Positions 44,165 to 59,457 are shown, counted from the first letter of the stretch. The stretch is 64,000 nt of DNA from Lytechinus pictus (GCF_037042905.1 NC_087246.1:31920001-31984000); one strand, 5' to 3'. Translations and numbers: made by a program. The notes: generated from the sequence alone by a model not told the origin.

Positions 44165-45407
44165 GCTCTCCATTCATCGGTCACCGTACTTGATCAAATC
44201 TTATCTGCGATATAAAGCAGTTAATCATCTCACTCTACAAAGAGAAAACAGTCACATGATTTGATGGGTCTGTAGAATTTTTGTCAAATTTTGAGAATTA
44301 GAAACCTCAAATCTCTGTGTTACTCTCTGGAGCGAAATTAATGACGTATTCATGTAATTTAATGATTTAAGTTTAATAACCAGTACAAAATTGCAGGCAA
44401 AATCTGAAAAAGTAAGGATATGAATATTCATGAACTTGACAATAACTCTACTGACGTCGTAGATTATAATGACAAAAGCGTTACAACGATGAAAGCTTAC
44501 TCGCATCCTGTTATAGGGTCAACCTTTCTTTTATTGGTCGTCATCATACTTTGGCAAAATCATACATTGATCTATTAAATATTTCGTAACAAAGATCTCT
44601 AGTTTGTAGCAGACCCTGAATCTTTTGTCCCATTTTAGAATGAAATGTGTGATGCTTTAATATCTCAATAAAGTTACCATGATTATATCTTTCCATATTA
44701 GGCGAAAAAAAAACACCACAAAGTTGAAACTAGCTCAGCCATTGAATCAGTCGTCAATAGCCTGAAAGTGACCCAAAGGAAATGACCATGCACCGTGATT
44801 TTTACCCATTTTTTGAAAAAAAATGTGACGAAAAACATTGGTTGGTTCATGCTGACGCTTTTAACGAGTTATTTATTTTTAGATAAGAAGCGTAATGCAA
44901 CTTTTTACCAGTAACTAATGCTCATACCGGAAACGAAACAACGATGGACCAATAGGTTTTGAAATACGCCAAGTTGCAGTATGTATTATTTGGTAGGATT
45001 ACCTTAAAAGATGTTTTTACAGAGGTTGTTTCAATGAGAAAACTACTTTAGGGTGCTTTTTATCGGAAACTTGCGACCTAGTATAATGAGCGAGCCAATT
45101 AGCTGGAAAATCAATCTTTCAAATTTTAATCAAAATCTTTCAAAACTTAGCCAAGTATATTTCGACATACATTTCGCACTAAAGGAATATACTATTATTG
45201 TTACGCTGATTAAAACCCGAGCTTTTATTAAAGGGATAGCAATCCCATTCCAAAAAGAAATGAAGAATCCAATGGTTCGAAAATTCATGCATATAGACCT
45301 AATACCTGAAATGGTTGAAATGAACAAAATTAAGAGATGAATTAATTCTTAAAACCATGGAATCATTTGTTGTCATTCTATTATCTTTCTTTGCATTGGT
45401 TGAATTG

Positions 45408-45569
45408 TAGGAGATAGCGCGAACGCAGATCTCCGCTATCATAAATTGTACGCCCGAGTTCCCCACGTTTGGGGGAATCGCAAGGTTCAGCAAGCCGGAG
45501 TGCAATGGCAAGCCTCGCCCTGGGGGTGCATCCTTCTTGATCAATGCGACCCCTGCGCCAGGTAAGTAT
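45408..45569 (-). ncRNA. U1: U1 snRNA, copy 4
   Basis: Same RNA sequence. First copy from the left with the TCTATAGCC/GCTTTAAACG spacer class upstream. Confidence 0.96.
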
Positions 45570-46812
45570 GCTCTCCATTCATCGGTCACCGTACTTGATC
45601 AAATCTTATCTGCGATATAAAGCAGTTAATCATCTCACTCTACAAAGAGAAAACAGTCACATGATTTGATGGGTCTGTAGAATTTTTGTCAAATTTTGAG
45701 AATTAGAAACCTCAAATCTCTGTGTTACTCTCTGGAGCGAAATTAATGACGTATTCATGTAATTTAATGATTTAAGTTTAATAACCAGTACAAAATTGCA
45801 GGCAAAATCTGAAAAAGTAAGGATATGAATATTCATGAACTTGACAATAACTCTACTGACGTCGTAGATTATAATGACAAAAGCGTTACAACGATGAAAG
45901 CTTACTCGCATCCTGTTATAGGGTCAACCTTTCTTTTATTGGTCGTCATCATACTTTGGCAAAATCATACATTGATCTATTAAATATTTCGTAACAAAGA
46001 TCTCTAGTTTGTAGCAGACCCTGAATCTTTTGTCCCATTTTAGAATGAAATGTGTGATGCTTTAATATCTCAATAAAGTTACCATGATTATATCTTTCCA
46101 TATTAGGCGAAAAAAAAACACCACAAAGTTGAAACTAGCTCAGCCATTGAATCAGTCGTCTATAGCCTGAAAGTGACCCAAAGGAAATGACCATGCACCG
46201 TGATTTTTACCCATTTTTCGAAAAAAAATGTGACGAAAAACATTGGTTGGTTCATGCTGACGCTTTAAACGAGTTATTTATTTTTAGATAAGAAGCGTAA
46301 TGCAACTTTTTACCAGTAACTAATGCTCATACCGGAAACGAAACAACGATGGACCAATAGGTTTTGAAATACGCCAAGTTGCAGTATGTATTATTTGGTA
46401 GGATTACCTTAAAAGATGTTTTTACAGAGGTTGTTTCAATGAGAAAACTACTTTAGGGTGCTTTTTATCGGAAACTTGCGACCTAGTATAATGAGCGAGC
46501 CAATTAGCTGGAAAATCAATCTTTCAAATTTTAATCCAAATCTTTCAAAACTTAGCCAAGTATATTTCGACATACATTTCGCACTAAAGGAATATACTAT
46601 TATTGTTACGCTGATTAAAACCCGAGCTTTTATTAAAGGGATAGCAATCCCATTCCAAAAAGAAATGAAGAATCCAATGGTTCGAAAATTCATGCATATA
46701 GACCTAATACCTGAAATGGTTGAAATGAACAAAATTAAGAGATGAATTAATTCTTAAAACCATGGAATCATTTGTTGTCATTCTATTATCTTTCTTTGCA
46801 TTGGTTGAATTG

Positions 46813-46974
46813 TAGGAGATAGCGCGAACGCAGATCTCCGCTATCATAAATTGTACGCCCGAGTTCCCCACGTTTGGGGGAATCGCAAGGTTCAGCAAGC
46901 CGGAGTGCAATGGCAAGCCTCGCCCTGGGGGTGCATCCTTCTTGATCAATGCGACCCCTGCGCCAGGTAAGTAT
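46813..46974 (-). ncRNA. U1: U1 snRNA, copy 5
   Basis: Same RNA sequence. The upstream spacer is TCAATAGCC/GCTTTTAACG and adds the CCTTTATTTT variant near 47334. Confidence 0.96.
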
Positions 46975-48217
46975 GCTCTCCATTCATCGGTCACCGTACT
47001 TGATCAAATCTTATCTGCGATATAAAGCAGTTAATCATCTCACTCTACAAAGAGAAAACAGTCACATGATTTGATGGGTCTGTAGAATTTTTGTCAAATT
47101 TTGAGAATTAGAAACCTCAAATCTCTGTGTTACTCTCTGGAGCGAAATTAATGACGTATTCATGTAATTTAATGATTTAAGTTTAATAACCAGTACAAAA
47201 TTGCAGGCAAAATCTGAAAAAGTAAGGATATGAATATTCATGAACTTGACAATAACTCTACTGACGTCGTAGATTATAATGACAAAAGCGTTACAACGAT
47301 GAAAGCTTACTCGCATCCTGTTATAGGGTCAACCTTTATTTTATTGGTCGTCATCATACTTTGGCAAAATCATACATTGATCTATTAAATATTTCGTAAC
47401 AAAGATCTGTAGTTTGTAGCAGACCCTGAATCTTTTGTCCCATTTTAGAATGAAATGTGTGATGCTTTAATATCTCAATAAAGTTACCATGATTATATCT
47501 TTCCATATTAGGCGAAAAAAAAACACCACAAAGTTGAAACTAGCTCAGCCATTGAATCAGTCGTCAATAGCCTGAAAGTGACCCAAAGGAAATGACCATG
47601 CACCGTGATTTTTACCCATTTTTCGAAAAAAAATGTGACGAAAAACATTGGTTGGTTCATGCTGACGCTTTTAACGAGTTATTTATTTTTAGATAAGAAG
47701 CGTAATGCAACTTTTTACCAGTAACTAATGCTCATACCGGAAACGAAACAACGATGGACCAATAGGTTTTGAAATACGCCAAGTTGCAGTATGTATTATT
47801 TGGTAGGATTACCTTAAAAGATGTTTTTACAGAGGTTGTTTCAATGAGAAAACTACTTTAGGGTGCTTTTTATCGGAAACTTGCGACCTAGTATAATGAG
47901 CGAGCCAATTAGCTGGAAAATCAATCTTTCAAATTTTAATCCAAATCTTTCAAAACTTAGCCAAGTATATTTCGACATACATTTCGCACTAAAGGAATAT
48001 ACTATTATTGTTACGCTGATTAAAACCCGAGCTTTTATTAAAGGGATAGCAATCCCATTCCAAAAAGAAATGAAGAATCCAATGGTTCGAAAATTCATGC
48101 ATATAGACCTAATACCTGAAATGGTTGAAATGAACAAAATTAAGAGATGAATTAATTCTTAAAACCATGGAATCATTTGTTGTCATTCTATTATCTTTCT
48201 TTGCATTGGTTGAATTG

Positions 48218-48379
48218 TAGGAGATAGCGCGAACGCAGATCTCCGCTATCATAAATTGTACGCCCGAGTTCCCCACGTTTGGGGGAATCGCAAGGTTCAG
48301 CAAGCCGGAGTGCAATGGCAAGCCTCGCCCTGGGGGTGCATCCTTCTTGATCAATGCGACCCCTGCGCCAGGTAAGTAT
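48218..48379 (-). ncRNA. U1: U1 snRNA, copy 6
   Basis: Same RNA sequence, with a TCTATAGCC/GCTTTAAACG spacer upstream very like that of copy 4. Confidence 0.96.
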
Positions 48380-49622
48380 GCTCTCCATTCATCGGTCACC
48401 GTACTTGATCAAATCTTATCTGCGATATAAAGCAGTTAATCATCTCACTCTACAAAGAGAAAACAGTCACATGATTTGATGGGTCTGTAGAATTTTTGTC
48501 AAATTTTGAGAATTAGAAACCTCAAATCTCTGTGTTACTCTCTGGAGCGAAATTAATGACGTATTCATGTAATTTAATGATTTAAGTTTAATAACCAGTA
48601 CAAAATTGCAGGCAAAATCTGAAAAAGTAAGGATATGAATATTCATGAACTTGACAATAACTCTACTGACGTCGTAGATTATAATGACAAAAGCGTTACA
48701 ACGATGAAAGCTTACTCGCATCCTGTTATAGGGTCAACCTTTCTTTTATTGGTCGTCATCATACTTTGGCAAAATCATACATTGATCTATTAAATATTTC
48801 GTAACAAAGATCTCTAGTTTGTAGCAGACCCTGAATCTTTTGTCCCATTTTAGAATGAAATGTGTGATGCTTTAATATCTCAATAAAGTTACCATGATTA
48901 TATCTTTCCATATTAGGCGAAAAAAAAACACCACAAAGTTGAAACTAGCTCAGCCATTGAATCAGTCGTCTATAGCCTGAAAGTGACCCAAAGGAAATGA
49001 CCATGCACCGTGATTTTTACCCATTTTTCGAAAAAAAATGTGACGAAAAACATTGGTTGGTTCATGCTGACGCTTTAAACGAGTTATTTATTTTTAGATA
49101 AGAAGCGTAATGCAACTTTTTACCAGTAACTAATGCTCATACCGGAAACGAAACAACGATGGACCAATAGGTTTTGAAATACGCCAAGTTGCAGTATGTA
49201 TTATTTGGTAGGATTACCTTAAAAGATGTTTTTACAGAGGTTGTTTCAATGAGAAAACTACTTTAGGGTGCTTTTTATCGGAAACTTGCGACCTAGTATA
49301 ATGAGCGAGCCAATTAGCTGGAAAATCAATCTTTCAAATTTTAATCCAAATCTTTCAAAACTTAGCCAAGTATATTTCGACATACATTTCGCACTAAAGG
49401 AATATACTATTATTGTTACGCTGATTAAAACCCGAGCTTTTATTAAAGGGATAGCAATCCCATTCCAAAAAGAAATGAAGAATCCAATGGTTCGAAAATT
49501 CATGCATATAGACCTAATACCTGAAATGGTTGAAATGAACAAAATTAAGAGATGAATTAATTCTTAAAACCATGGAATCATTTGTTGTCATTCTATTATC
49601 TTTCTTTGCATTGGTTGAATTG

Positions 49623-49784
49623 TAGGAGATAGCGCGAACGCAGATCTCCGCTATCATAAATTGTACGCCCGAGTTCCCCACGTTTGGGGGAATCGCAAGG
49701 TTCAGCAAGCCGGAGTGCAATGGCAAGCCTCGCCCTGGGGGTGCATCCTTCTTGATCAATGCGACCCCTGCGCCAGGTAAGTAT
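49623..49784 (-). ncRNA. U1: U1 snRNA, copy 7
   Basis: Same RNA sequence. TCAATAGCC/GCTTTTAACG spacer with CCTTTATTTT. Confidence 0.96.
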
Positions 49785-51027
49785 GCTCTCCATTCATCGG
49801 TCACCGTACTTGATCAAATCTTATCTGCGATATAAAGCAGTTAATCATCTCACTCTACAAAGAGAAAACAGTCACATGATTTGATGGGTCTGTAGAATTT
49901 TTGTCAAATTTTGAGAATTAGAAACCTCAAATCTCTGTGTTACTCTCTGGAGCGAAATTAATGACGTATTCATGTAATTTAATGATTTAAGTTTAATAAC
50001 CAGTACAAAATTGCAGGCAAAATCTGAAAAAGTAAGGATATGAATATTCATGAACTTGACAATAACTCTACTGACGTCGTAGATTATAATGACAAAAGCG
50101 TTACAACGATGAAAGCTTACTCGCATCCTGTTATAGGGTCAACCTTTATTTTATTGGTCGTCATCATACTTTGGCAAAATCATACATTGATCTATTAAAT
50201 ATTTCGTAACAAAGATCTGTAGTTTGTAGCAGACCCTGAATCTTTTGTCCCATTTTAGAATGAAATGTGTGATGCTTTAATATCTCAATAAAGTTACCAT
50301 GATTATATCTTTCCATATTAGGCGAAAAAAAAACACCACAAAGTTGAAACTAGCTCAGCCATTGAATCAGTCGTCAATAGCCTGAAAGTGACCCAAAGGA
50401 AATGACCATGCACCGTGATTTTTACCCATTTTTTGAAAAAAAATGTGACGAAAAACATTGGTTGGTTCATGCTGACGCTTTTAACGAGTTATTTATTTTT
50501 AGATAAGAAGCGTAATGCAACTTTTTACCAGTAACTAATGCTCATACCGGAAACGAAACAACGATGGACCAATAGGTTTTGAAATACGCCAAGTTGCAGT
50601 ATGTATTATTTGGTAGGATTACCTTAAAAGATGTTTTTACAGAGGTTGTTTCAATGAGAAAACTACTTTAGGGTGCTTTTTATCGGAAACTTGCGACCTA
50701 GTATAATGAGCGAGCCAATTAGCTGGAAAATCAATCTTTCAAATTTTAATCCAAATCTTTCAAAACTTAGCCAAGTATATTTCGACATACATTTCGCACT
50801 AAAGGAATATACTATTATTGTTACGCTGATTAAAACCCGAGCTTTTATTAAAGGGATAGCAATCCCATTCCAAAAAGAAATGAAGAATCCAATGGTTCGA
50901 AAATTCATGCATATAGACCTAATACCTGAAATGGTTGAAATGAACAAAATTAAGAGATGAATTAATTCTTAAAACCATGGAATCATTTGTTGTCATTCTA
51001 TTATCTTTCTTTGCATTGGTTGAATTG

Positions 51028-51189
51028 TAGGAGATAGCGCGAACGCAGATCTCCGCTATCATAAATTGTACGCCCGAGTTCCCCACGTTTGGGGGAATCG
51101 CAAGGTTCAGCAAGCCGGAGTGCAATGGCAAGCCTCGCCCTGGGGGTGCATCCTTCTTGATCAATGCGACCCCTGCGCCAGGTAAGTAT
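51028..51189 (-). ncRNA. U1: U1 snRNA, copy 8
   Basis: Same RNA sequence. The spacer is of the copy 7 type but has TTTTTCGAAA where copy 7 has TTTTTTGAAA. Confidence 0.96.
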
Positions 51190-52432
51190 GCTCTCCATTC
51201 ATCGGTCACCGTACTTGATCAAATCTTATCTGCGATATAAAGCAGTTAATCATCTCACTCTACAAAGAGAAAACAGTCACATGATTTGATGGGTCTGTAG
51301 AATTTTTGTCAAATTTTGAGAATTAGAAACCTCAAATCTCTGTGTTACTCTCTGGAGCGAAATTAATGACGTATTCATGTAATTTAATGATTTAAGTTTA
51401 ATAACCAGTACAAAATTGCAGGCAAAATCTGAAAAAGTAAGGATATGAATATTCATGAACTTGACAATAACTCTACTGACGTCGTAGATTATAATGACAA
51501 AAGCGTTACAACGATGAAAGCTTACTCGCATCCTGTTATAGGGTCAACCTTTATTTTATTGGTCGTCATCATACTTTGGCAAAATCATACATTGATCTAT
51601 TAAATATTTCGTAACAAAGATCTGTAGTTTGTAGCAGACCCTGAATCTTTTGTCCCATTTTAGAATGAAATGTGTGATGCTTTAATATCTCAATAAAGTT
51701 ACCATGATTATATCTTTCCATATTAGGCGAAAAAAAAACACCACAAAGTTGAAACTAGCTCAGCCATTGAATCAGTCGTCAATAGCCTGAAAGTGACCCA
51801 AAGGAAATGACCATGCACCGTGATTTTTACCCATTTTTCGAAAAAAAATGTGACGAAAAACATTGGTTGGTTCATGCTGACGCTTTTAACGAGTTATTTA
51901 TTTTTAGATAAGAAGCGTAATGCAACTTTTTACCAGTAACTAATGCTCATACCGGAAACGAAACAACGATGGACCAATAGGTTTTGAAATACGCCAAGTT
52001 GCAGTATGTATTATTTGGTAGGATTACCTTAAAAGATGTTTTTACAGAGGTTGTTTCAATGAGAAAACTACTTTAGGGTGCTTTTTATCGGAAACTTGCG
52101 ACCTAGTATAATGAGCGAGCCAATTAGCTGGAAAATCAATCTTTCAAATTTTAATCCAAATCTTTCAAAACTTAGCCAAGTATATTTCGACATACATTTC
52201 GCACTAAAGGAATATACTATTATTGTTACGCTGATTAAAACCCGAGCTTTTATTAAAGGGATAGCAATCCCATTCCAAAAAGAAATGAAGAATCCAATGG
52301 TTCGAAAATTCATGCATATAGACCTAATACCTGAAATGGTTGAAATGAACAAAATTAAGAGATGAATTAATTCTTAAAACCATGGAATCATTTGTTGTCA
52401 TTCTATTATCTTTCTTTGCATTGGTTGAATTG

Positions 52433-52594
52433 TAGGAGATAGCGCGAACGCAGATCTCCGCTATCATAAATTGTACGCCCGAGTTCCCCACGTTTGGGGG
52501 AATCGCAAGGTTCAGCAAGCCGGAGTGCAATGGCAAGCCTCGCCCTGGGGGTGCATCCTTCTTGATCAATGCGACCCCTGCGCCAGGTAAGTAT
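52433..52594 (-). ncRNA. U1: U1 snRNA, copy 9
   Basis: Same RNA sequence. The TCTATAGCC/GCTTTAAACG spacer here carries GATCTGTAGT, unlike copies 4 and 6. Confidence 0.96.
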
Positions 52595-53837
52595 GCTCTC
52601 CATTCATCGGTCACCGTACTTGATCAAATCTTATCTGCGATATAAAGCAGTTAATCATCTCACTCTACAAAGAGAAAACAGTCACATGATTTGATGGGTC
52701 TGTAGAATTTTTGTCAAATTTTGAGAATTAGAAACCTCAAATCTCTGTGTTACTCTCTGGAGCGAAATTAATGACGTATTCATGTAATTTAATGATTTAA
52801 GTTTAATAACCAGTACAAAATTGCAGGCAAAATCTGAAAAAGTAAGGATATGAATATTCATGAACTTGACAATAACTCTACTGACGTCGTAGATTATAAT
52901 GACAAAAGCGTTACAACGATGAAAGCTTACTCGCATCCTGTTATAGGGTCAACCTTTCTTTTATTGGTCGTCATCATACTTTGGCAAAATCATACATTGA
53001 TCTATTAAATATTTCGTAACAAAGATCTGTAGTTTGTAGCAGACCCTGAATCTTTTGTCCCATTTTAGAATGAAATGTGTGATGCTTTAATATCTCAATA
53101 AAGTTACCATGATTATATCTTTCCATATTAGGCGAAAAAAAAACACCACAAAGTTGAAACTAGCTCAGCCATTGAATCAGTCGTCTATAGCCTGAAAGTG
53201 ACCCAAAGGAAATGACCATGCACCGTGATTTTTACCCATTTTTCGAAAAAAAATGTGACGAAAAACATTGGTTGGTTCATGCTGACGCTTTAAACGAGTT
53301 ATTTATTTTTAGATAAGAAGCGTAATGCAACTTTTTACCAGTAACTAATGCTCATACCGGAAACGAAACAACGATGGACCAATAGGTTTTGAAATACGCC
53401 AAGTTGCAGTATGTATTATTTGGTAGGATTACCTTAAAAGATGTTTTTACAGAGGTTGTTTCAATGAGAAAACTACTTTAGGGTGCTTTTTATCGGAAAC
53501 TTGCGACCTAGTATAATGAGCGAGCCAATTAGCTGGAAAATCAATCTTTCAAATTTTAATCCAAATCTTTCAAAACTTAGCCAAGTATATTTCGACATAC
53601 ATTTCGCACTAAAGGAATATACTATTATTGTTACGCTGATTAAAACCCGAGCTTTTATTAAAGGGATAGCAATCCCATTCCAAAAAGAAATGAAGAATCC
53701 AATGGTTCGAAAATTCATGCATATAGACCTAATACCTGAAATGGTTGAAATGAACAAAATTAAGAGATGAATTAATTCTTAAAACCATGGAATCATTTGT
53801 TGTCATTCTATTATCTTTCTTTGCATTGGTTGAATTG

Positions 53838-53999
53838 TAGGAGATAGCGCGAACGCAGATCTCCGCTATCATAAATTGTACGCCCGAGTTCCCCACGTTT
53901 GGGGGAATCGCAAGGTTCAGCAAGCCGGAGTGCAATGGCAAGCCTCGCCCTGGGGGTGCATCCTTCTTGATCAATGCGACCCCTGCGCCAGGTAAGTAT
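53838..53999 (-). ncRNA. U1: U1 snRNA, copy 10
   Basis: Same RNA sequence, with a TCAATAGCC/GCTTTTAACG spacer carrying CCTTTATTTT. Confidence 0.96.
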
Positions 54000-55242
54000 G
54001 CTCTCCATTCATCGGTCACCGTACTTGATCAAATCTTATCTGCGATATAAAGCAGTTAATCATCTCACTCTACAAAGAGAAAACAGTCACATGATTTGAT
54101 GGGTCTGTAGAATTTTTGTCAAATTTTGAGAATTAGAAACCTCAAATCTCTGTGTTACTCTCTGGAGCGAAATTAATGACGTATTCATGTAATTTAATGA
54201 TTTAAGTTTAATAACCAGTACAAAATTGCAGGCAAAATCTGAAAAAGTAAGGATATGAATATTCATGAACTTGACAATAACTCTACTGACGTCGTAGATT
54301 ATAATGACAAAAGCGTTACAACGATGAAAGCTTACTCGCATCCTGTTATAGGGTCAACCTTTATTTTATTGGTCGTCATCATACTTTGGCAAAATCATAC
54401 ATTGATCTATTAAATATTTCGTAACAAAGATCTGTAGTTTGTAGCAGACCCTGAATCTTTTGTCCCATTTTAGAATGAAATGTGTGATGCTTTAATATCT
54501 CAATAAAGTTACCATGATTATATCTTTCCATATTAGGCGAAAAAAAAACACCACAAAGTTGAAACTAGCTCAGCCATTGAATCAGTCGTCAATAGCCTGA
54601 AAGTGACCCAAAGGAAATGACCATGCACCGTGATTTTTACCCATTTTTCGAAAAAAAATGTGACGAAAAACATTGGTTGGTTCATGCTGACGCTTTTAAC
54701 GAGTTATTTATTTTTAGATAAGAAGCGTAATGCAACTTTTTACCAGTAACTAATGCTCATACCGGAAACGAAACAACGATGGACCAATAGGTTTTGAAAT
54801 ACGCCAAGTTGCAGTATGTATTATTTGGTAGGATTACCTTAAAAGATGTTTTTACAGAGGTTGTTTCAATGAGAAAACTACTTTAGGGTGCTTTTTATCG
54901 GAAACTTGCGACCTAGTATAATGAGCGAGCCAATTAGCTGGAAAATCAATCTTTCAAATTTTAATCCAAATCTTTCAAAACTTAGCCAAGTATATTTCGA
55001 CATACATTTCGCACTAAAGGAATATACTATTATTGTTACGCTGATTAAAACCCGAGCTTTTATTAAAGGGATAGCAATCCCATTCCAAAAAGAAATGAAG
55101 AATCCAATGGTTCGAAAATTCATGCATATAGACCTAATACCTGAAATGGTTGAAATGAACAAAATTAAGAGATGAATTAATTCTTAAAACCATGGAATCA
55201 TTTGTTGTCATTCTATTATCTTTCTTTGCATTGGTTGAATTG

Positions 55243-55404
55243 TAGGAGATAGCGCGAACGCAGATCTCCGCTATCATAAATTGTACGCCCGAGTTCCCCA
55301 CGTTTGGGGGAATCGCAAGGTTCAGCAAGCCGGAGTGCAATGGCAAGCCTCGCCCTGGGGGTGCATCCTTCTTGATCAATGCGACCCCTGCGCCAGGTAA
55401 GTAT
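55243..55404 (-). ncRNA. U1: U1 snRNA, copy 11
   Basis: Same RNA sequence. The spacer is TCTATAGCC/GCTTTAAACG with three private changes near 56152, 56457 and 56485. Confidence 0.96.
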
Positions 55405-56647
55405 GCTCTCCATTCATCGGTCACCGTACTTGATCAAATCTTATCTGCGATATAAAGCAGTTAATCATCTCACTCTACAAAGAGAAAACAGTCACATGAT
55501 TTGATGGGTCTGTAGAATTTTTGTCAAATTTTGAGAATTAGAAACCTCAAATCTCTGTGTTACTCTCTGGAGCGAAATTAATGACGTATTCATGTAATTT
55601 AATGATTTAAGTTTAATAACCAGTACAAAATTGCAGGCAAAATCTGAAAAAGTAAGGATATGAATATTCATGAACTTGACAATAACTCTACTGACGTCGT
55701 AGATTATAATGACAAAAGCGTTACAACGATGAAAGCTTACTCGCATCCTGTTATAGGGTCAACCTTTCTTTTATTGGTCGTCATCATACTTTGGCAAAAT
55801 CATACATTGATCTATTAAATATTTCGTAACAAAGATCTGTAGTTTGTAGCAGACCCTGAATCTTTTGTCCCATTTTAGAATGAAATGTGTGATGCTTTAA
55901 TATCTCAATAAAGTTACCATGATTATATCTTTCCATATTAGGCGAAAAAAAAACACCACAAAGTTGAAACTAGCTCAGCCATTGAATCAGTCGTCTATAG
56001 CCTGAAAGTGACCCAAAGGAAATGACCATGCACCGTGATTTTTACCCATTTTTCGAAAAAAAATGTGACGAAAAACATTGGTTGGTTCATGCTGACGCTT
56101 TAAACGAGTTATTTATTTTTAGATAAGAAGCGTAATGCAACTTTTTACCAGTTACTAATGCTCATACCGGAAACGAAACAACGATGGACCAATAGGTTTT
56201 GAAATACGCCAAGTTGCAGTATGTATTATTTGGTAGGATTACCTTAAAAGATGTTTTTACAGAGGTTGTTTCAATGAGAAAACTACTTTAGGGTGCTTTT
56301 TATCGGAAACTTGCGACCTAGTATAATGAGCGAGCCAATTAGCTGGAAAATCAATCTTTCAAATTTTAATCCAAATCTTTCAAAACTTAGCCAAGTATAT
56401 TTCGACATACATTTCGCACTAAAGGAATATACTATTATTGTTACGCTGATTAAAACTCGAGCTTTTATTAAAGGGATAGCAATCCAATTCCAAAAAGAAA
56501 TGAAGAATCCAATGGTTCGAAAATTCATGCATATAGACCTAATACCTGAAATGGTTGAAATGAACAAAATTAAGAGATGAATTAATTCTTAAAACCATGG
56601 AATCATTTGTTGTCATTCTATTATCTTTCTTTGCATTGGTTGAATTG

Positions 56648-56809
56648 TAGGAGATAGCGCGAACGCAGATCTCCGCTATCATAAATTGTACGCCCGAGTT
56701 CCCCACGTTTGGGGGAATCGCAAGGTTCAGCAAGCCGGAGTGCAATGGCAAGCCTCGCCCTGGGGGTGCATCCTTCTTGATCAATGCGACCCCTGCGCCA
56801 GGTAAGTAT
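56648..56809 (-). ncRNA. U1: U1 snRNA, copy 12
   Basis: Same RNA sequence. The spacer has private changes near 57009 and 57028, one extra A near 57470, and AAATCAAG near 57906, which is otherwise seen only in the edge unit. Confidence 0.96.
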
Positions 56810-58053
56810 GCTCTCCATTCATCGGTCACCGTACTTGATCAAATCTTATCTGCGATATAAAGCAGTTAATCATCTCACTCTACAAAGAGAAAACAGTCAC
56901 ATGATTTGATGGGTCTGTAGAATTTTTGTCAAATTTTGAGAATTAGAAACCTCAAATCTCTGTGTTACTCTCTGGAGCGAAATTAATGACGTATTCATGT
57001 AATTTAATTATTTAAGTTTAATAACCAATACAAAATTGCAGGCAAAATCTGAAAAAGTAAGGATATGAATATTCATGAACTTGACAATAACTCTACTGAC
57101 GTCGTAGATTATAATGACAAAAGCGTTACAACGATGAAAGCTTACTCGCATCCTGTTATAGGGTCAACCTTTCTTTTATTGGTCGTCATCATACTTTGGC
57201 AAAATCATACATTGATCTATTAAATATTTCGTAACAAAGATCTGTAGTTTGTAGCAGACCCTGAATCTTTTGTCCCATTTTAGAATGAAATGTGTGATGC
57301 TTTAATATCTCAATAAAGTTACCATGATTATATCTTTCCATATTAGGCGAAAAAAAAACACCACAAAGTTGAAACTAGCTCAGCCATTGAATCAGTCGTC
57401 AATAGCCTGAAAGTGACCCAAAGGAAATGACCATGCACCGTGATTTTTACCCATTTTTTGAAAAAAAAATGTGACGAAAAACATTGGTTGGTTCATGCTG
57501 ACGCTTTTAACGAGTTATTTATTTTTAGATAAGAAGCGTAATGCAACTTTTTACCAGTAACTAATGCTCATACCGGAAACGAAACAACGATGGACCAATA
57601 GGTTTTGAAATACGCCAAGTTGCAGTATGTATTATTTGGTAGGATTACCTTAAAAGATGTTTTTACAGAGGTTGTTTCAATGAGAAAACTACTTTAGGGT
57701 GCTTTTTATCGGAAACTTGCGACCTAGTATAATGAGCGAGCCAATTAGCTGGAAAATCAATCTTTCAAATTTTAATCCAAATCTTTCAAAACTTAGCCAA
57801 GTATATTTCGACATACATTTCGCACTAAAGGAATATACTATTATTGTTACGCTGATTAAAACCCGAGCTTTTATTAAAGGGATAGCAATCCCATTCCAAA
57901 AAGAAATCAAGAATCCAATGGTTCGAAAATTCATGCATATAGACCTAATACCTGAAATGGTTGAAATGAACAAAATTAAGAGATGAATTAATTCTTAAAA
58001 CCATGTAATCATTTGTTGTCATTCTATTATCTTTCTTTGCATTGGTTGAATTG

Positions 58054-58215
58054 TAGGAGATAGCGCGAACGCAGATCTCCGCTATCATAAATTGTACGCC
58101 CGAGTTCCCCACGTTTGGGGGAATCGCAAGGTTCAGCAAGCCGGAGTGCAATGGCAAGCCTCGCCCTGGGGGTGCATCCTTCTTGATCAATGCGACCCCT
58201 GCGCCAGGTAAGTAT
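58054..58215 (-). ncRNA. U1: U1 snRNA, copy 13
   Basis: Same RNA sequence. One A is lost from the spacer A-run near 58756, giving the 1404 bp step. The downstream flank has ATGTAATC where the others have ATGGAATC (58006). Confidence 0.96.
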
Positions 58216-59457
58216 GCTCTCCATTCATCGGTCACCGTACTTGATCAAATCTTATCTGCGATATAAAGCAGTTAATCATCTCACTCTACAAAGAGAAAAC
58301 AGTCACATGATTTGATGGGTCTGTAGAATTTTTGTCAAATTTTGAGAATTAGAAACCTCAAATCTCTGTGTTACTCTCTGGAGCGAAATTAATGACGTAT
58401 TCATGTAATTTAATGATTTAAGTTTAATAACCAGTACAAAATTGCAGGCAAAATCTGAAAAAGTAAGGATATGAATATTCATGAACTTGACAATAACTCT
58501 ACTGACGTCGTAGATTATAATGACAAAAGCGTTACAACGATGAAAGCTTACTCGCATCCTGTTATAGGGTCAACCTTTCTTTTATTGGTCGTCATCATAC
58601 TTTGGCAAAATCATACATTGATCTATTAAATATTTCGTAACAAAGATCTCTAGTTTGTAGCAGACCCTGAATCTTTTGTCCCATTTTAGAATGAAATGTG
58701 TGATGCTTTAATATCTCAATAAAGTTACCATGATTATATCTTTCCATATTAGGCGAAAAAAAACACCACAAAGTTGAAACTAGCTCAGCCATTGAATCAG
58801 TCGTCTATAGCCTGAAAGTGACCCAAAGGAAATGACCATGCACCGTGATTTTTACCCATTTTTCGAAAAAAAATGTGACGAAAAACATTGGTTGGTTCAT
58901 GCTGACGCTTTAAACGAGTTATTTATTTTTAGATAAGAAGCGTAATGCAACTTTTTACCAGTAACTAATGCTCATACCGGAAACGAAACAACGATGGACC
59001 AATAGGTTTTGAAATACGCCAAGTTGCAGTATGTATTATTTGGTAGGATTACCTTAAAAAATGTTTTTACAGAGGTTGTTTCAATGAGAAAACTACTTTA
59101 GGGTGCTTTTTATCGGAAACTTGCGACCTAGTATAATGAGCGAGCCAATTAGCTGGAAAATCAATCTTTCAAATTTTAATCCAAATCTTTCAAAACTTAG
59201 CCAAGTATATTTCGACATACATTTCGCACTAAAGGAATATACTATTATTGTTACGCTGATTAAAACCCGAGCTTTTATTAAAGGGATAGCAATCCCATTC
59301 CAAAAAGAAATGAAGAATCCAATGGTTCGAAAATTCATGCATATAGACCTAATACCTGAAATGGTTGAAATGAACAAAATTAAGAGATGAATTAATTCTT
59401 AAAACCATGGAATCATTTGTTGTCATTCTATTATCTTTCTTTGCATTGGTTGAATTG